NCBI RefSeq assembly: GCF_002115825.1
Contig: NZ_JFJZ01000027.1
Coordinates: forward strand, 1-64,000
DNA from: Thalassospira sp. MCCC 1A01428
Lineage (GTDB): Bacteria; Pseudomonadota; Alphaproteobacteria; Rhodospirillales; Thalassospiraceae
DNA: 64,000 nucleotides
Direction: 5' to 3'
Shown: in pieces, positions 54,147 through 63,426 of the stretch
Layout of the letters: the number at the start of each line of letters is the position of its first letter
Numbering within the stretch: position 1 is the stretch's first letter
The notes under the pieces: model-generated
Seen by the model: only the letters and a program-made list of their open reading frames with translations
What the model was told of the DNA's origin: nothing
Databases searched by the model: none
Program-made: the position numbers and the translations under genes

Positions 54147-54274
54147 GGTCAAGCTCCGGTTTGCAATGGTGGGTATTGCATGTCCCCGGTCGTTTCCGAA
54201 GATCATTGTTTTTAAAGATACGAACCGGCGTTATTAAATTTACCGGCCCGTTCAGACAACCAATTCTGAAAACT

Positions 54275-54988
54275 TTATTCGGCTTCGTCAAAAACAATAT
54301 TGATGCGACGGTTATGTCGGCCTTTCTTTTCGATTTTCGATACCCGTACCTGGCCAATTTCCGACGTGTTGCGCACATGGGTGCCGCCACAGGGCTGAAA
54401 ATCGATGCCTTCGATGGTAACGGTACGCACCGTGTCGCCATCCATCGGTGGTTGCACCGACATGGTACGCACCAGTTCGGGGTTGGCTTTCAACTCGGCA
54501 ATGCTGATTTCGCCGTCATAAACGTCGGCATTGCGCGCCAGAACGGCATTCAGTTTTTCGGTCAGTTCTTCCTTGTCCGGGCTGTCTTCCATGTCAAAAT
54601 CCAGCCGGGCCTTGTGGCTGGCAATGTTGCCACCGGTAACACCGCCATCAACTAGCGAGCATAAAACATGCAGGCAGGTGTGAAACCGCATGTGACGATG
54701 GCGTGTTTCCCAGTCCAGCACCGCGCGCACCTTGCTGCCGATCGGCGGCAGGGCGTGATCATCGGCAATCACATGCAATGGTGTGCCCGATTCGCGGTCT
54801 TTCACGGTAATGGTTACCGGCACTTCGCTGCCATCTTCCAAAACCAGCGTTCCCTTGTCGCCGGTCTGTCCACCACTGGTGGCATAAAAAACCGTCTGAT
54901 CAAGCGCGATGGCATGGTCATGGTGGGCAATAACGGTGGCAGTACAGTCTTTCTGATAGGCATCCTTGCGAAACAGAAGGTCAGTCAT
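54275..54988 (-). CDS. alanyl-tRNA editing protein AlaX
   Basis: A 237-residue free-standing editing protein that hydrolyses mischarged Ser- or Gly-tRNA-Ala. The zinc motif is split as usual: HMRFHTCLHVL (about 91-101) and CGGTHVRN (about 187-194). The N-terminal barrel has FYATSGGQTGDKG, the AlaRS editing-domain start. GGGAGCC before the ATG at 54988 supports it; the frame is open 40 codons further up. Length fits the AlaX-M group. Confidence 0.92.
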   Translation of the reverse strand: MTDLLFRKDAYQKDCTATVIAHHDHAIALDQTVFYATSGGQTGDKGTLVLEDGSEVPVTITVKDRESGTPLHVIADDHALPPIGSKVRAVLDWETRHRHMRFHTCLHVLCSLVDGGVTGGNIASHKARLDFDMEDSPDKEELTEKLNAVLARNADVYDGEISIAELKANPELVRTMSVQPPMDGDTVRTVTIEGIDFQPCGGTHVRNTSEIGQVRVSKIEKKGRHNRRINIVFDEAE

Positions 54989-55224
54989 TTGGGGCTCCCT
55001 GTTTTCCGGGCGCGGGTGCGCCGGACGTCGGTTTTTACGTTTTCTAAAACCATGGTGGCGCGGCTTTGTCAGGGCTGTCGAGGATAAAATTGCTATTTTC
55101 GCCAGCAAATGGTTGTGGCATCACAATTTTGTTTGCGTTCACCCCGCCGTTTTGATGTGCAACACCATGGCTGGATGTGCTGGTTTAGGCGGAGTGAACC
55201 TGGTTTTATTTCAGGAATTTGCGG

Positions 55225-55629
55225 TTATTTCGGGTCAATGCGCGATCCCATATCGCGGTCAGCACCATTTCCACTGATCAGGTGGGTTAATTCCTCGATC
55301 CGGGATATTTTGCCATCCCGTAGCGTGTAAAACGCGATTACTTTCATTTTTACCCTGCCGCCATTCTTTTTACGGGCATTTACAATATGGATGTCGGCGA
55401 TGGTGTTGTCGCGGGCAATGATGGTTTCAAATTCAACATCGACAGTCTCAAGGGCGCCACGCAACGTTGCGGCATGTTCCAGAAAACCTGCAAGGTTCAG
55501 GGTCTCGCCATCGACGAGTTGCACATAGTCGCTGGTGAAAAAACCGGACAGATCCTCAAGCGATATCGCCGGGTCGCTCAGTGCTGCAAACAGGTTCTGT
55601 AAAAGCTGTTTTGCGTTTGTTTGGGTCAT
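55225..55629 (-). CDS. NTF2-like (SnoaL) family protein
   Basis: A 134-residue alpha-plus-beta cone-fold protein. The N-terminal helices (LLQNLFAALSDPAISLEDLSGFFTSDYVQLVDG) and later IIARDNTIADIHIVNARKKNGGRVKMKVIAFYTLRDGKISRIEEL match the SnoaL group of small-ligand or isomerase-type proteins. No catalytic residues can be assigned. Divergent to an AraC regulator. Confidence 0.8.
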   Translation of the reverse strand: MTQTNAKQLLQNLFAALSDPAISLEDLSGFFTSDYVQLVDGETLNLAGFLEHAATLRGALETVDVEFETIIARDNTIADIHIVNARKKNGGRVKMKVIAFYTLRDGKISRIEELTHLISGNGADRDMGSRIDPK

Positions 55630-55743
55630 GGTGATTGCTTCCAGTTGGGCAATGGCCCAATGCCATTTGCCGGTTGCTGGAAATTAGCGTTATAAATTTG
55701 GCCGTGCTAACGTATCAATGCCAATGAATACGGATTTAAGGCC

Positions 55744-56529
55744 ATGCCTGATTATTTGATCGACCCAAATGTATTAGACCCGGCAAATGCGTCATCTTCT
55801 ATCCATGCTGTTTTACGGCGCAGTTCTGCCATGCGTGAAACTGCGTTGCATAACCATGCCCATGGGCAGTTGATCGGCCCGTTAAAAGGGTCGATCCGCA
55901 TTGAAACCAGGGCGGGGAACTGGGTTGTTCCGGCGGTGCATGCAGCGTGGGTGCCGCCCCACCATGACCATGCTTTGCAATCAAACGGGCCATTTCAAGG
56001 GTGGAGCGTTTATATCCCGCCAGCTTTATGTGCCGGTTTGCCACCATCGCCACAAACCATTGTCGGCAATGATGTTTTACAGGCTGCTATTGCCCGTGCC
56101 GCAAGTTGGCCGGCGGGGCCGCAAAATGGGCCCCAGCATCGGTTGGTGCAGGTTATTATTGACGAAATTGCAGCAGCACAGCCGGTTGCATTTAATTTGC
56201 CTGCACCCGGTGACGCGCGTTTGCGCCGCATTGCCCGGCAAATTACCATTGATCTGGCCGATAATCGAACCATGGCGCAATGGGCCGATTGGGCGGGAAT
56301 TGCCCCGCGAACATTAAGCCGCTATTTTGTCGCTGAAACCGGCTTCACGTTTAAGGGGTGGCGGCAAAGGGCACGGTTGCTGGCCGCATTGGAAATGTTG
56401 TCTGCGGGCCAGGCTGTAACAACCGTGGCACTGGATCTGGGGTATGAAAATATCAGCGCGTTTATTGCGGCATTCAAAAAAACATTCGGCATAACACCGG
56501 GGCGCTATCTTGATATTCAGGGTCTTTAG
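55744..56529 (+). CDS. AraC family transcriptional regulator
   Basis: A 261-residue regulator. The N-terminal half is a cupin-type effector domain (HNHAHGQLIGPLKGSIRIET, VPPHHDHAL). The C-terminal ~100 residues are the double HTH, with the second signature VALDLGYENISAFIAAFKKTFGITPGRYL. It diverges from the NTF2-like gene by 115 bases, so it may control that gene. Ligand unknown. Confidence 0.9.
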   Translation: MPDYLIDPNVLDPANASSSIHAVLRRSSAMRETALHNHAHGQLIGPLKGSIRIETRAGNWVVPAVHAAWVPPHHDHALQSNGPFQGWSVYIPPALCAGLPPSPQTIVGNDVLQAAIARAASWPAGPQNGPQHRLVQVIIDEIAAAQPVAFNLPAPGDARLRRIARQITIDLADNRTMAQWADWAGIAPRTLSRYFVAETGFTFKGWRQRARLLAALEMLSAGQAVTTVALDLGYENISAFIAAFKKTFGITPGRYLDIQGL

Positions 56530-56554
56530 CCCCCGCAACAGCATCGAACGGTTT

Positions 56555-57745
56555 TTAAAACAGGGATAATTGCCCGTTCGCACCGGGGCGAATAAACCCG
56601 CTGCAATCAAGGTTAAGCGAGCGCCCCTGCATATTATGTTTGCGCCGTGCCAGATTAAAGCGTTGGGCAATCAGGTCGGCTATTGGCCCGTTGCCGCGCA
56701 TGCGGCTGCCAAAATTTGCGTCATATAATTTGCCATCGCGCATTTGCCGGATCAGGGAAATTACCTTGTCGCGTCGGTCCGGATAATGGTTTTGCAGCCA
56801 TTCATCAAACAGATCGGCAATTTCTAACGGCAACCGTAACACAATATGCGAAACCGATTGTGCCCCGGCCTTATGGCAGGCCGCGACCAGATTTTCGATT
56901 TCACTGTCATTTAAACCCGGAATGATCGGCGCACATAAAACCGTTACCGGAATCCCGGCATCGCTTAGTTTTGCAACAGCATCCAGCCTGCGATGCGGGG
57001 CACTGGCACGCGGTTCTAACAAGTTCGATAACCGGTTATCAAGCGATGTGACCGATACTGCAACCGAGGCCCGGTTTTGCTTTGCCATGGGCGCAATCAG
57101 GTCGATATCCCGGCATACCAGCGCGGATTTGGTAATAATTGAAAACGGATGATGGCAATCGCCGAGAACCTGAAGGATGTTACGGGTTAGTTGTTTTTCC
57201 CGCTCTACGGGCTGGTACGGGTCGGTGCTGGTGCCAATGACGATGGGGGCCGGCATATAGCTTTTGGCGGCAAGCTGTTTGCGTAACAGGGCCGGGGCGT
57301 CGGGTTTCCAGAACAGCTTTGTTTCAAAATCCAGCCCGGGTGACAGGCCCAGATAGGCATGTGTTGGCCGGGCAAAACAATAAATGCAGCCATGCTCACA
57401 CCCGCGATAGGGGTTGATCGAACGGTCAAATGGCACATCTGGGCTTTGATTGCGGGTGATAACACTGCGCGCACCATCCACGCCCAGTGTGGTTTTAACG
57501 CGGGCAGGGGGAAAGTCATCGTTGCTGTCCGCGCCTGTTCCCGTGTCGTGGTTAATATTTTCCATTAACCAGCCGTCATCCCAGGCATGATGGGAATGCT
57601 TTTCATAGCGGCCATTGATATTGGAAATCGCCCCGCGCCCTTTTTGTGCCCGTGCGGGCAGCAGCGCAGGGTCCGGCGCGTCCCGGTTGTGGGCGGCGTC
57701 AAAATCCTCAAAATCGGATGGTGCGGTGACGGTTTGTTTTTCCAT
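56555..57745 (-). CDS. PA0069-type radical SAM protein
   Basis: A 396-residue radical-SAM enzyme of the PA0069/SPL-like group. The iron-sulfur motif is CEHGCIYC (about 101-108), with PYRGCEHGCIYCFARPTHAYLGLSPGLDFE typical of the family, followed by IGTSTDPYQPVE and FGSRMRG toward the end. Family members have no settled substrate. ATG at 57745 is preferred to an upstream in-frame ATG at 57763. Converges on the AraC gene. Confidence 0.88.
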   Translation of the reverse strand: MEKQTVTAPSDFEDFDAAHNRDAPDPALLPARAQKGRGAISNINGRYEKHSHHAWDDGWLMENINHDTGTGADSNDDFPPARVKTTLGVDGARSVITRNQSPDVPFDRSINPYRGCEHGCIYCFARPTHAYLGLSPGLDFETKLFWKPDAPALLRKQLAAKSYMPAPIVIGTSTDPYQPVEREKQLTRNILQVLGDCHHPFSIITKSALVCRDIDLIAPMAKQNRASVAVSVTSLDNRLSNLLEPRASAPHRRLDAVAKLSDAGIPVTVLCAPIIPGLNDSEIENLVAACHKAGAQSVSHIVLRLPLEIADLFDEWLQNHYPDRRDKVISLIRQMRDGKLYDANFGSRMRGNGPIADLIAQRFNLARRKHNMQGRSLNLDCSGFIRPGANGQLSLF

Positions 57746-57864
57746 GTCGCCAATATAGAACAAACAATGAACATTGCAATCGCAAAACCCTAATTACGCC
57801 TTTTGCGGGCCATGTTTGGATGGTTGTCTGGTGGCCGTCATTCTTAACGAAACGAGGGGTTTCC

Positions 57865-58917
57865 ATGCGCGTCGTTGTAACCGGCGGTGCCGGCTTTATC
57901 GGATCGGCCTTATGCCGGTATCTGGTCGCGGAATGTGGCTGGCAGGTTTTGAATATCGATAAACTGACCTATGCCGCCGACCAGCGATCCCTTGCGGCAA
58001 TTGAAGGGGCGCCGGGATATCGGTTTATGCAGGCTGATATCGCTGATGGCGACAAAATTGCACGGATTCTGGATGAATTTAAACCAGATGCCATTATGCA
58101 CCTGGCAGCGGAAAGCCATGTGGACCGGTCTATTGACGGGCCGGGTGATTTTATTGAAACCAACATTGTTGGCACCTATCGGTTGCTTGATGCGGCACTT
58201 TATTACTGGCGCGGTCTGGCGCCTGACCGTCAGCAAAATTTCCGTTTTTTGCATGTTTCAACCGACGAGGTTTATGGATCGCTGGGCGCACAGGGTTTGT
58301 TTGATGAAAACAGCCGTTATCAGCCCAATTCGCCCTATTCGGCCAGCAAGGCATCGTCCGACCATCTGGTGCGTGCATGGCATCACACCTATGGCCTGCC
58401 GATATTGATATCGAATTGTTCCAACAATTACGGGCCATTTCAATTTCCCGAAAAATTTATTCCACTGATGATTTTAAACGCGATGGCCGGTCGCAAATTG
58501 CCGGTTTATGGCGATGGGCACAACATTCGCGACTGGTTGCATGTGAATGACCATGTTGCCGCCTTGCGCCTGATCGTGCAGCACGGGCAGGTGGGCGAAA
58601 CCTATAATGTCGGCGGGCGCAACGAAGCACGCAATATTGATATCGTCCATCAGGTTATTTCTCATGTCCGCGATTTGTCGCCCCATCGCACCTTGCCCAA
58701 AGACGATGCCCTGATCGAATTTGTGCAGGATCGCCCCGGCCACGACCGCCGCTATGCCATTGATGCCACCAAACTGGAAAACCGGCTGGGCTGGCAGGCG
58801 CAATATGATCTGGATCGCGGGTTGCGTGACACGGTGGCGTGGTATTTGAACCATGAACAATGGTGGCAACCTATTTTGGACCGCAAATATCAGGGGCAGC
58901 GTCTTGGCGTCGCCTGA
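57865..58917 (+). CDS. rmlB: dTDP-glucose 4,6-dehydratase
   Basis: A 350-residue extended SDR that makes dTDP-4-keto-6-deoxyglucose. The NAD site is VVTGGAGFIGSALCRYL at the start, STDEVYG (about 133-139) holds the catalytic DE pair, and YSASKASSDHLV (about 161-172) the YxxxK. ACGAGGGG precedes the ATG at 57865; longer frames to 57820 add nothing familiar. The usual rmlA, rmlC and rmlD are not beside it. Confidence 0.92.
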   Translation: MRVVVTGGAGFIGSALCRYLVAECGWQVLNIDKLTYAADQRSLAAIEGAPGYRFMQADIADGDKIARILDEFKPDAIMHLAAESHVDRSIDGPGDFIETNIVGTYRLLDAALYYWRGLAPDRQQNFRFLHVSTDEVYGSLGAQGLFDENSRYQPNSPYSASKASSDHLVRAWHHTYGLPILISNCSNNYGPFQFPEKFIPLMILNAMAGRKLPVYGDGHNIRDWLHVNDHVAALRLIVQHGQVGETYNVGGRNEARNIDIVHQVISHVRDLSPHRTLPKDDALIEFVQDRPGHDRRYAIDATKLENRLGWQAQYDLDRGLRDTVAWYLNHEQWWQPILDRKYQGQRLGVA

Positions 58918-59052
58918 AAACAAAATGTACGCCTGATGGTTGGGATATAAAGTCGCCGGTTTTTTAGTATCCTGACCTCAAGTTTGTTTCCGGTTTAAAA
59001 AATATCGGCTAACCTTTGTCGGTAAATTGCAAACCGGCAAAAAGGTGCGGTT

Positions 59053-59691
59053 ATGGCTATGGAATGGTCTCAGATACTGACATTTGCACTGGTAACGTCG
59101 CTTCTGGTGATGTCGCCCGGTCCTAATGGTGTTTTGATCGCCAAAACCGTGCCGACATCGGGGCGTGCGGCAGGCTTTGCCAATGTTGCGGGCTTTGTTA
59201 CCGCATTTTATGTGCACGGCACCCTGTCCATTCTGGGTATTTCGGTCATTCTGGTGCAATCGGCGCAATTGTTTTTTGCGGTCAAAATGCTGGGTGCCGC
59301 TTATTTGTGCTGGGTTGGTATCAAGGCCCTGCGCGATGCCTGGCGTGGCGTTCAAACCGTTGGTGAAACATCGCCCGCGCGGCGTAAGCGGACCCTTGCC
59401 AAAGCCTTTGGCGAAGGGTTTTTGACCAATGTGTTAAACCCCAAAGTCTCGATCTTTTATCTTGCCGCGTTTCCGCAATTTGTGCCGATGGGGGCGGGGT
59501 CGATCAGTGCGGCTTATACGCTGGTTTGTGTTCATGCCCTGATTAACGCGGTGTGGTTTACAGCCATGATTCTGGTGTTGGCCCGGTTAACAAGGGCCGT
59601 GCGTAATGGCCGCTTTCAGCGCGTGCTAAAGGCCGTTACCGGCAGTGTGTTTATTGCCTGTGGCGTCAAGCTGGCAACCTTTCGCCCTTAA
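59053..59691 (+). CDS. LysE/RhtB family exporter
   Basis: A 212-residue inner-membrane exporter with six predicted helices. The family signature MSPGPNGVLIAKTV is at about 19-32, and the later GFLTNVLNPKVSIFYLAAFPQFV is the second conserved loop. Exports an amino acid or related metabolite. AAAAAGGTG lies before the ATG. A terminator follows. Confidence 0.9.
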   Translation: MAMEWSQILTFALVTSLLVMSPGPNGVLIAKTVPTSGRAAGFANVAGFVTAFYVHGTLSILGISVILVQSAQLFFAVKMLGAAYLCWVGIKALRDAWRGVQTVGETSPARRKRTLAKAFGEGFLTNVLNPKVSIFYLAAFPQFVPMGAGSISAAYTLVCVHALINAVWFTAMILVLARLTRAVRNGRFQRVLKAVTGSVFIACGVKLATFRP

Positions 59692-59795
59692 GAATATTGC
59701 GAGGCTGCTTTTTGATTGTAACAGGGGGCAGTCTGGCATGTTTCGTGGGTTCCGGCATAAAACAAGTGCAATATTTCAATCGGTTAAAGTAAAGG

Positions 59796-59821
59796 AACCC
59801 CTTTGTGTGGGGTGTTTTTTT
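59796..59821 (+). terminator. terminator of the LysE-family gene
   Basis: AACCCC (59796-59801) and GGGGT (59809-59813) form a short stem followed by GTTTTTTT. Confidence 0.7.
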
Positions 59822-59854
59822 ATGTGGTGTGCAACCAGTGACGGGTGTCGTTTG

Positions 59855-59883
59855 TTGACAGTGTAAAACGTTCGTTTTACACT
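59855..59883 (+). promoter_or_regulatory. promoter with operator filling its spacer, before tetR-MFS
   Basis: TTGACA (59855-59860) and TACACT (59878-59883) have 17-base spacing. The palindrome arms AGTGTAAAACG (59860-59870) and CGTTTTACACT (59873-59883) are perfect complements with a TT centre, so the site covers the spacer and overlaps both elements. The expected transcription start is at the TetR ATG at 59890, so the mRNA may have no leader. Strong case for TetR self-repression. Confidence 0.85.
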
Positions 59884-59889
59884 TGGGTT

Positions 59890-60423
59890 ATGGATATCAA
59901 AACAAATCTGATGACAGCCGCTGAACGGCTTTTTGATCGTAACGGCTTCACCGCAACCGGGATGGACCGGTTAACTCAGGCGGCAGGACTTTCCAGCCGG
60001 ACCCTTTACAAACATGTCGGCAGCAAAGTTGCCCTGATGGGGCTGGTATTGTCCGAACGTGAAAAGCGTTTCATGGCGCGCCTTGAGGTCGATAGCATTG
60101 ATGCTGTTTTCGCGGTTCTCGAAGGCTGGGTGCGCGACGAAGGGGCACGCGGATGCCTGTTTTTGCGTGCATATGGCGAAACCGGCGGCGACATGCCGGA
60201 AATTTCCCGGGTCGTTCTGGCGCACAAGGCTGCGATGCGGGCAAAAATAGCGGACATCATTGCGCAGGAAGTTGGCGGCAACGATGAAACCAATGCGACG
60301 TTAACGGAACAGATTGTTGTTCTTATTGAAGGGGCCACTGCCGCGGCCATTTATCGGGGGCCGGAGGCGGTGATGGCGGCGCGCAAGGCTGCGGCCATAA
60401 TTGTTGCGCAGGCCCGGCCATGA
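59890..60423 (+). CDS. TetR/AcrR family regulator of the adjoining MFS gene
   Basis: A 177-residue repressor. The N-terminal HTH (about 23-45) reads TGMDRLTQAAGLSSRTLYKHVGSKVALMG. The C-terminal domain is helical. The ATG at 59890 lies 6 bases after the -10 element, with no ribosome site before it; a longer frame from 59845 would run through the promoter and is rejected. The stop overlaps the MFS start by 4 bases. It very likely represses itself and the MFS gene through the palindrome at 59860-59883. Confidence 0.93.
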   Translation: MDIKTNLMTAAERLFDRNGFTATGMDRLTQAAGLSSRTLYKHVGSKVALMGLVLSEREKRFMARLEVDSIDAVFAVLEGWVRDEGARGCLFLRAYGETGGDMPEISRVVLAHKAAMRAKIADIIAQEVGGNDETNATLTEQIVVLIEGATAAAIYRGPEAVMAARKAAAIIVAQARP

Positions 60424-61616
60424 CCCCGCCTGTCAGCTTGTCCATAAGTCCGGCGATACGTCTTGGCGCTGTGGGCTTTGGCCTGATTGCCATATGTTAT
60501 GGTTTTGCCCGTTTTGCCTTTGGTCTGTTTCTGCCGCAAATTGATGCCGATTTATCGCTTGGTTCCACCCTTGCCGGGGTTATTTCCGGCGGGTCATTTT
60601 TTGGCTATTGCATTTCGATCATTGTGTCGGCATTCGCGACGGAGCGGTTTGGCGCACGGGTAGTTGCGGTGGGGGCGGCGGGGGTTGCTGCCATCGGTAT
60701 GGTCGGTATTGCGGCGGCCCCGAATGCCGTTTGGCTTGCCAGTGCTGTCATGCTTGCCGGGGCCAGCACAGGGTTGGCATCGCCACCAATGGCGGCCGCG
60801 GTGGCAGCGGCGGTGCGGCGTGACCGGCAGGATATCACCAATACCGTGATCAATGCCGGGACCAGTGCGGGGGTGGCGTTGTCCTGGCCCATCGCCCTGA
60901 TCATTGGTGGGCAATGGCGTTTGGCATTTGCGGCATTTGCCGTTGCGGCCCTTGTTTTGGCGGGTGTGCTTGCGCGAACCATTCCGCCTGCTGTTGCTGC
61001 TGGCGGTTCCGGCTTGGCACAGGGGGTGTTGCCACCTTTAAAAGGCAATATCGCCCGTTTGATTTTTGCGGCCTTTCTTATGGGGGTGGCAAGCACGGCA
61101 ATTTGGTCCTTTGGCGGGCAGCTTGCCACGTTGCAGCTTGGGCGAGGGGCCATGGGCAGCGGGGCGTTGTGGGTTGCCATTGGGGGTGGTGGTATTGTCG
61201 GGGCGTGGGCCGGGGCACTTGTGTCGCGGTTTGGACTTAACCATGTCCATCGGGTTTTTCTGGTCGCAATGGCCTGCGGTATTCTGGCGGCAGGGCTGGG
61301 CACGGTAATGGTTGCAACCCTGGCCGGGGGTGTTTTGTTCGGGGCGGCCTATGTCATGTTGACCGGGGTGTATCTGGTGTGGGGGGTAACTGCCCTGCCG
61401 GATCGGCCGGCTATCGGGTTAATGATTGGTTTTCTGACCATCGCCATCGGGCAAACAGCGGGCGCCCCTGTTTTTGGCTTTTTGTTAAACGCGTTTGGGC
61501 CGATGGGGGCAGTACTTGTTTTTGCCAGCCTTGCCCTGATACCCGGGGTGATGAAGGCGCAAAAAGGCCAGCGTCGAACTGACATGCAAAAGAGCGGGCC
61601 TTCCCCCACGGTTTAA
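60420..61616 (+). CDS. MFS transporter, YbfB/YjiJ-like
   Basis: A 398-residue inner-membrane protein with twelve predicted helices, of the YbfB/YjiJ MFS group (start AVGFGLIAICYGFARFAFGLFLPQID). The loop motif between helices 2 and 3 is ERFGARVV. Glycine- and alanine-rich helices are typical. It is coupled to the TetR gene by ATGA overlap and so shares its promoter. Efflux of a toxic small molecule is inferred from the TetR partner. Confidence 0.9.
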   Translation: MTPPVSLSISPAIRLGAVGFGLIAICYGFARFAFGLFLPQIDADLSLGSTLAGVISGGSFFGYCISIIVSAFATERFGARVVAVGAAGVAAIGMVGIAAAPNAVWLASAVMLAGASTGLASPPMAAAVAAAVRRDRQDITNTVINAGTSAGVALSWPIALIIGGQWRLAFAAFAVAALVLAGVLARTIPPAVAAGGSGLAQGVLPPLKGNIARLIFAAFLMGVASTAIWSFGGQLATLQLGRGAMGSGALWVAIGGGGIVGAWAGALVSRFGLNHVHRVFLVAMACGILAAGLGTVMVATLAGGVLFGAAYVMLTGVYLVWGVTALPDRPAIGLMIGFLTIAIGQTAGAPVFGFLLNAFGPMGAVLVFASLALIPGVMKAQKGQRRTDMQKSGPSPTV

Positions 61617-61691
61617 GGGCGTGGGGTGTGCCATGTGACGCAAAGGGACAGGCAGGTGTTTCGATATTTCAATATTTGAAATTCAAGTGCT

Positions 61692-61850
61692 TTATTTGCG
61701 AAGGGCGATCAGGGCCATCACCAGCACAAATATCCCAAACAGGATATCGGCCAGCAGGTTGTCATTACCTTTCATCGCCAGAAACGATGCCACCGGTAAA
61801 ACAAGCGATGCCAGTACCAGAAAGACCGGATTAAACAGGAACTTTTTCAT
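61692..61850 (-). CDS. 52-residue membrane protein coupled to the lactate permease
   Basis: A small protein with a basic start (MKKFLFNP) and two hydrophobic segments (about 9-26 and 33-50) separated by a polar turn with KGND, so probably an inner-membrane hairpin. It begins one base after the permease stop codon and is preceded by GGGGGGAAAC within the permease end, so it is translationally coupled. The frame, spacing and composition support it. Role is unknown; regulation or assembly of the permease is a guess. Confidence 0.75.
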   Translation of the reverse strand: MKKFLFNPVFLVLASLVLPVASFLAMKGNDNLLADILFGIFVLVMALIALRK

Positions 61851-61851
61851 C

Positions 61852-63426
61852 TTAGTTTCCCCCCAGCATCATTGTGACCAGCAAAATACCCAGTGCCCAA
61901 ACGCCACATAGCAGGGTTAAAATGACGCCGGTTTTTAAAACAACCGACAAAACCGGCCCTTCCTTGCCCGACAGTCCAACAGTGGAACAGCCCACCATGA
62001 TTTTTGACGGGGCCAGCATACTGCCAAGCGACGCGCCGGTGGCCTGTGCTGCCAGTATAAGGGCGGTGGAAAGACCTGAAAGTTCGGCGGTGTGGCGCTG
62101 GAACATGCCAAATACCACATTGGAATTATTGGTACTGCCGGTCATGAAGGCCCCCAGGGCACCAATCGCCGGGGCGACCACCGGGTAAGCAATGGCAAAG
62201 GTACCTGAAAATAGTTTTGACCCGCCTTCAGCCAGCGCATAGGTCATACCGGCATGGTCCATCATTAACGCCAGACCAATAACCGGCACCATGCCAATGC
62301 TGGTGGGAAGGCCGCTTTTAAGGGTGCGTTGGGCAATGCGTTTGCCAATACCCGGGGCATAACGCCTGCGCAATTTGAAAAAGGTAAAGCTGATCGCAGC
62401 AGTATAAAGCAAAAGTGCGCCGGGATGGCCGAAAATGGCAATTGCCTTGGCTTTATCCGCCGCAATTTGCCAGCTTTGCGAGGTTTCCATTGCCGGAAAT
62501 GACAGGGTAAGTTCCACGCCGGATAAAAAATGTTCGACCGGGGCAACGAATGTTGCCAGGCCAACAATGATCATGAACACCAGATAGGGGGTTAAACCCT
62601 CGATCAGGGGCATTTTTTGGGGGTCGTCCGATCCCGGTTCGGCAATGTCGTCGGGGTGCGGTTTCCAGAACCGGGTGACAATGATCGATGCGATCAGACC
62701 GAAAATTCCGGCGGTTAGCCCACCCAGCGTCCAGACGCCGTAATTTGCCATCACATATTGGGCAACACCCATTACTCCGGCAATGATTACCAATGGCACA
62801 ATGCGGCGGCGAATGGTTAAAAAACCGCCATCCAGCCACAAAACAGCTGCCCCGCAGGTAAAGCCCGACAGGCCCAGTAATATCGCTGAATAATGGGTTA
62901 GCTCGCTGCCGGGAATGCCGGTCACACCAATCAGGGCCTCAAACGAGGTGGCCATATTGCCAAACAAAACCGACCAGCTATGCCCGATCATGGGGGCCGC
63001 AACCGCCAGAACCGGCGAAAAGCCCATGCCCAGCAACAAGGGGGCAATAACGGCAATTGGCACACCAAAACCGGCTACACCTTGCAAAAAGGTGGCAAAA
63101 ACATATCCCAAAATCAGCAATTGCAACGGCCGGTCGTCTGTCAGTTTGCGAATGGCGGCCCCGATGGTTTTAATGGCACCGGCTTCCTCTGCCGCGAAAT
63201 ACAGGATCAACGCAGCCCAAACGATATATAGAATATACAGGGCCAGCATCACGCCCTTGGCCTGGGCGACGATCAGCATATCGACCGGGGTGCCAAAGGC
63301 AAAAAACGCAATGGCGGCGGTAATGAACCATGCTGCCGCACCGGCACGGGCTGCGCCCCAGTTTGCCTTGATCATTAAAAACAGAATGGTGGCAATGGGC
63401 AGGGCGGCCAGAATAAACTTGATCAT
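61852..63426 (-). CDS. lctP: L-lactate permease
   Basis: A 524-residue LctP-family proton symporter for lactate and glycolate with about fourteen membrane helices. Family signs include FLQGVAGFGVPIAVIAPLLLGMGF and the later GSTNNSNVVFGMFQRHTAE and ATGASLGSMLAPSKIMVGCSTVGL near the C-terminus. The ATG at 63426 lies 15 codons after an open upstream part (to 63471) and gives the usual N-terminus. The coupled small membrane protein follows. Confidence 0.93.
   Translation of the reverse strand: MIKFILAALPIATILFLMIKANWGAARAGAAAWFITAAIAFFAFGTPVDMLIVAQAKGVMLALYILYIVWAALILYFAAEEAGAIKTIGAAIRKLTDDRPLQLLILGYVFATFLQGVAGFGVPIAVIAPLLLGMGFSPVLAVAAPMIGHSWSVLFGNMATSFEALIGVTGIPGSELTHYSAILLGLSGFTCGAAVLWLDGGFLTIRRRIVPLVIIAGVMGVAQYVMANYGVWTLGGLTAGIFGLIASIIVTRFWKPHPDDIAEPGSDDPQKMPLIEGLTPYLVFMIIVGLATFVAPVEHFLSGVELTLSFPAMETSQSWQIAADKAKAIAIFGHPGALLLYTAAISFTFFKLRRRYAPGIGKRIAQRTLKSGLPTSIGMVPVIGLALMMDHAGMTYALAEGGSKLFSGTFAIAYPVVAPAIGALGAFMTGSTNNSNVVFGMFQRHTAELSGLSTALILAAQATGASLGSMLAPSKIMVGCSTVGLSGKEGPVLSVVLKTGVILTLLCGVWALGILLVTMMLGGN

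Noticed and set aside
54059-54655. 198-codon plus-strand frame opposite sulfurtransferase and AlaX genes
   Set aside because: It crosses the ends of two well-supported minus-strand genes and has no family likeness.
60605-61303. 232-codon minus-strand frame inside the MFS gene
   Set aside because: An alanine- and proline-rich antisense shadow of a membrane protein gene with GC-rich codons.
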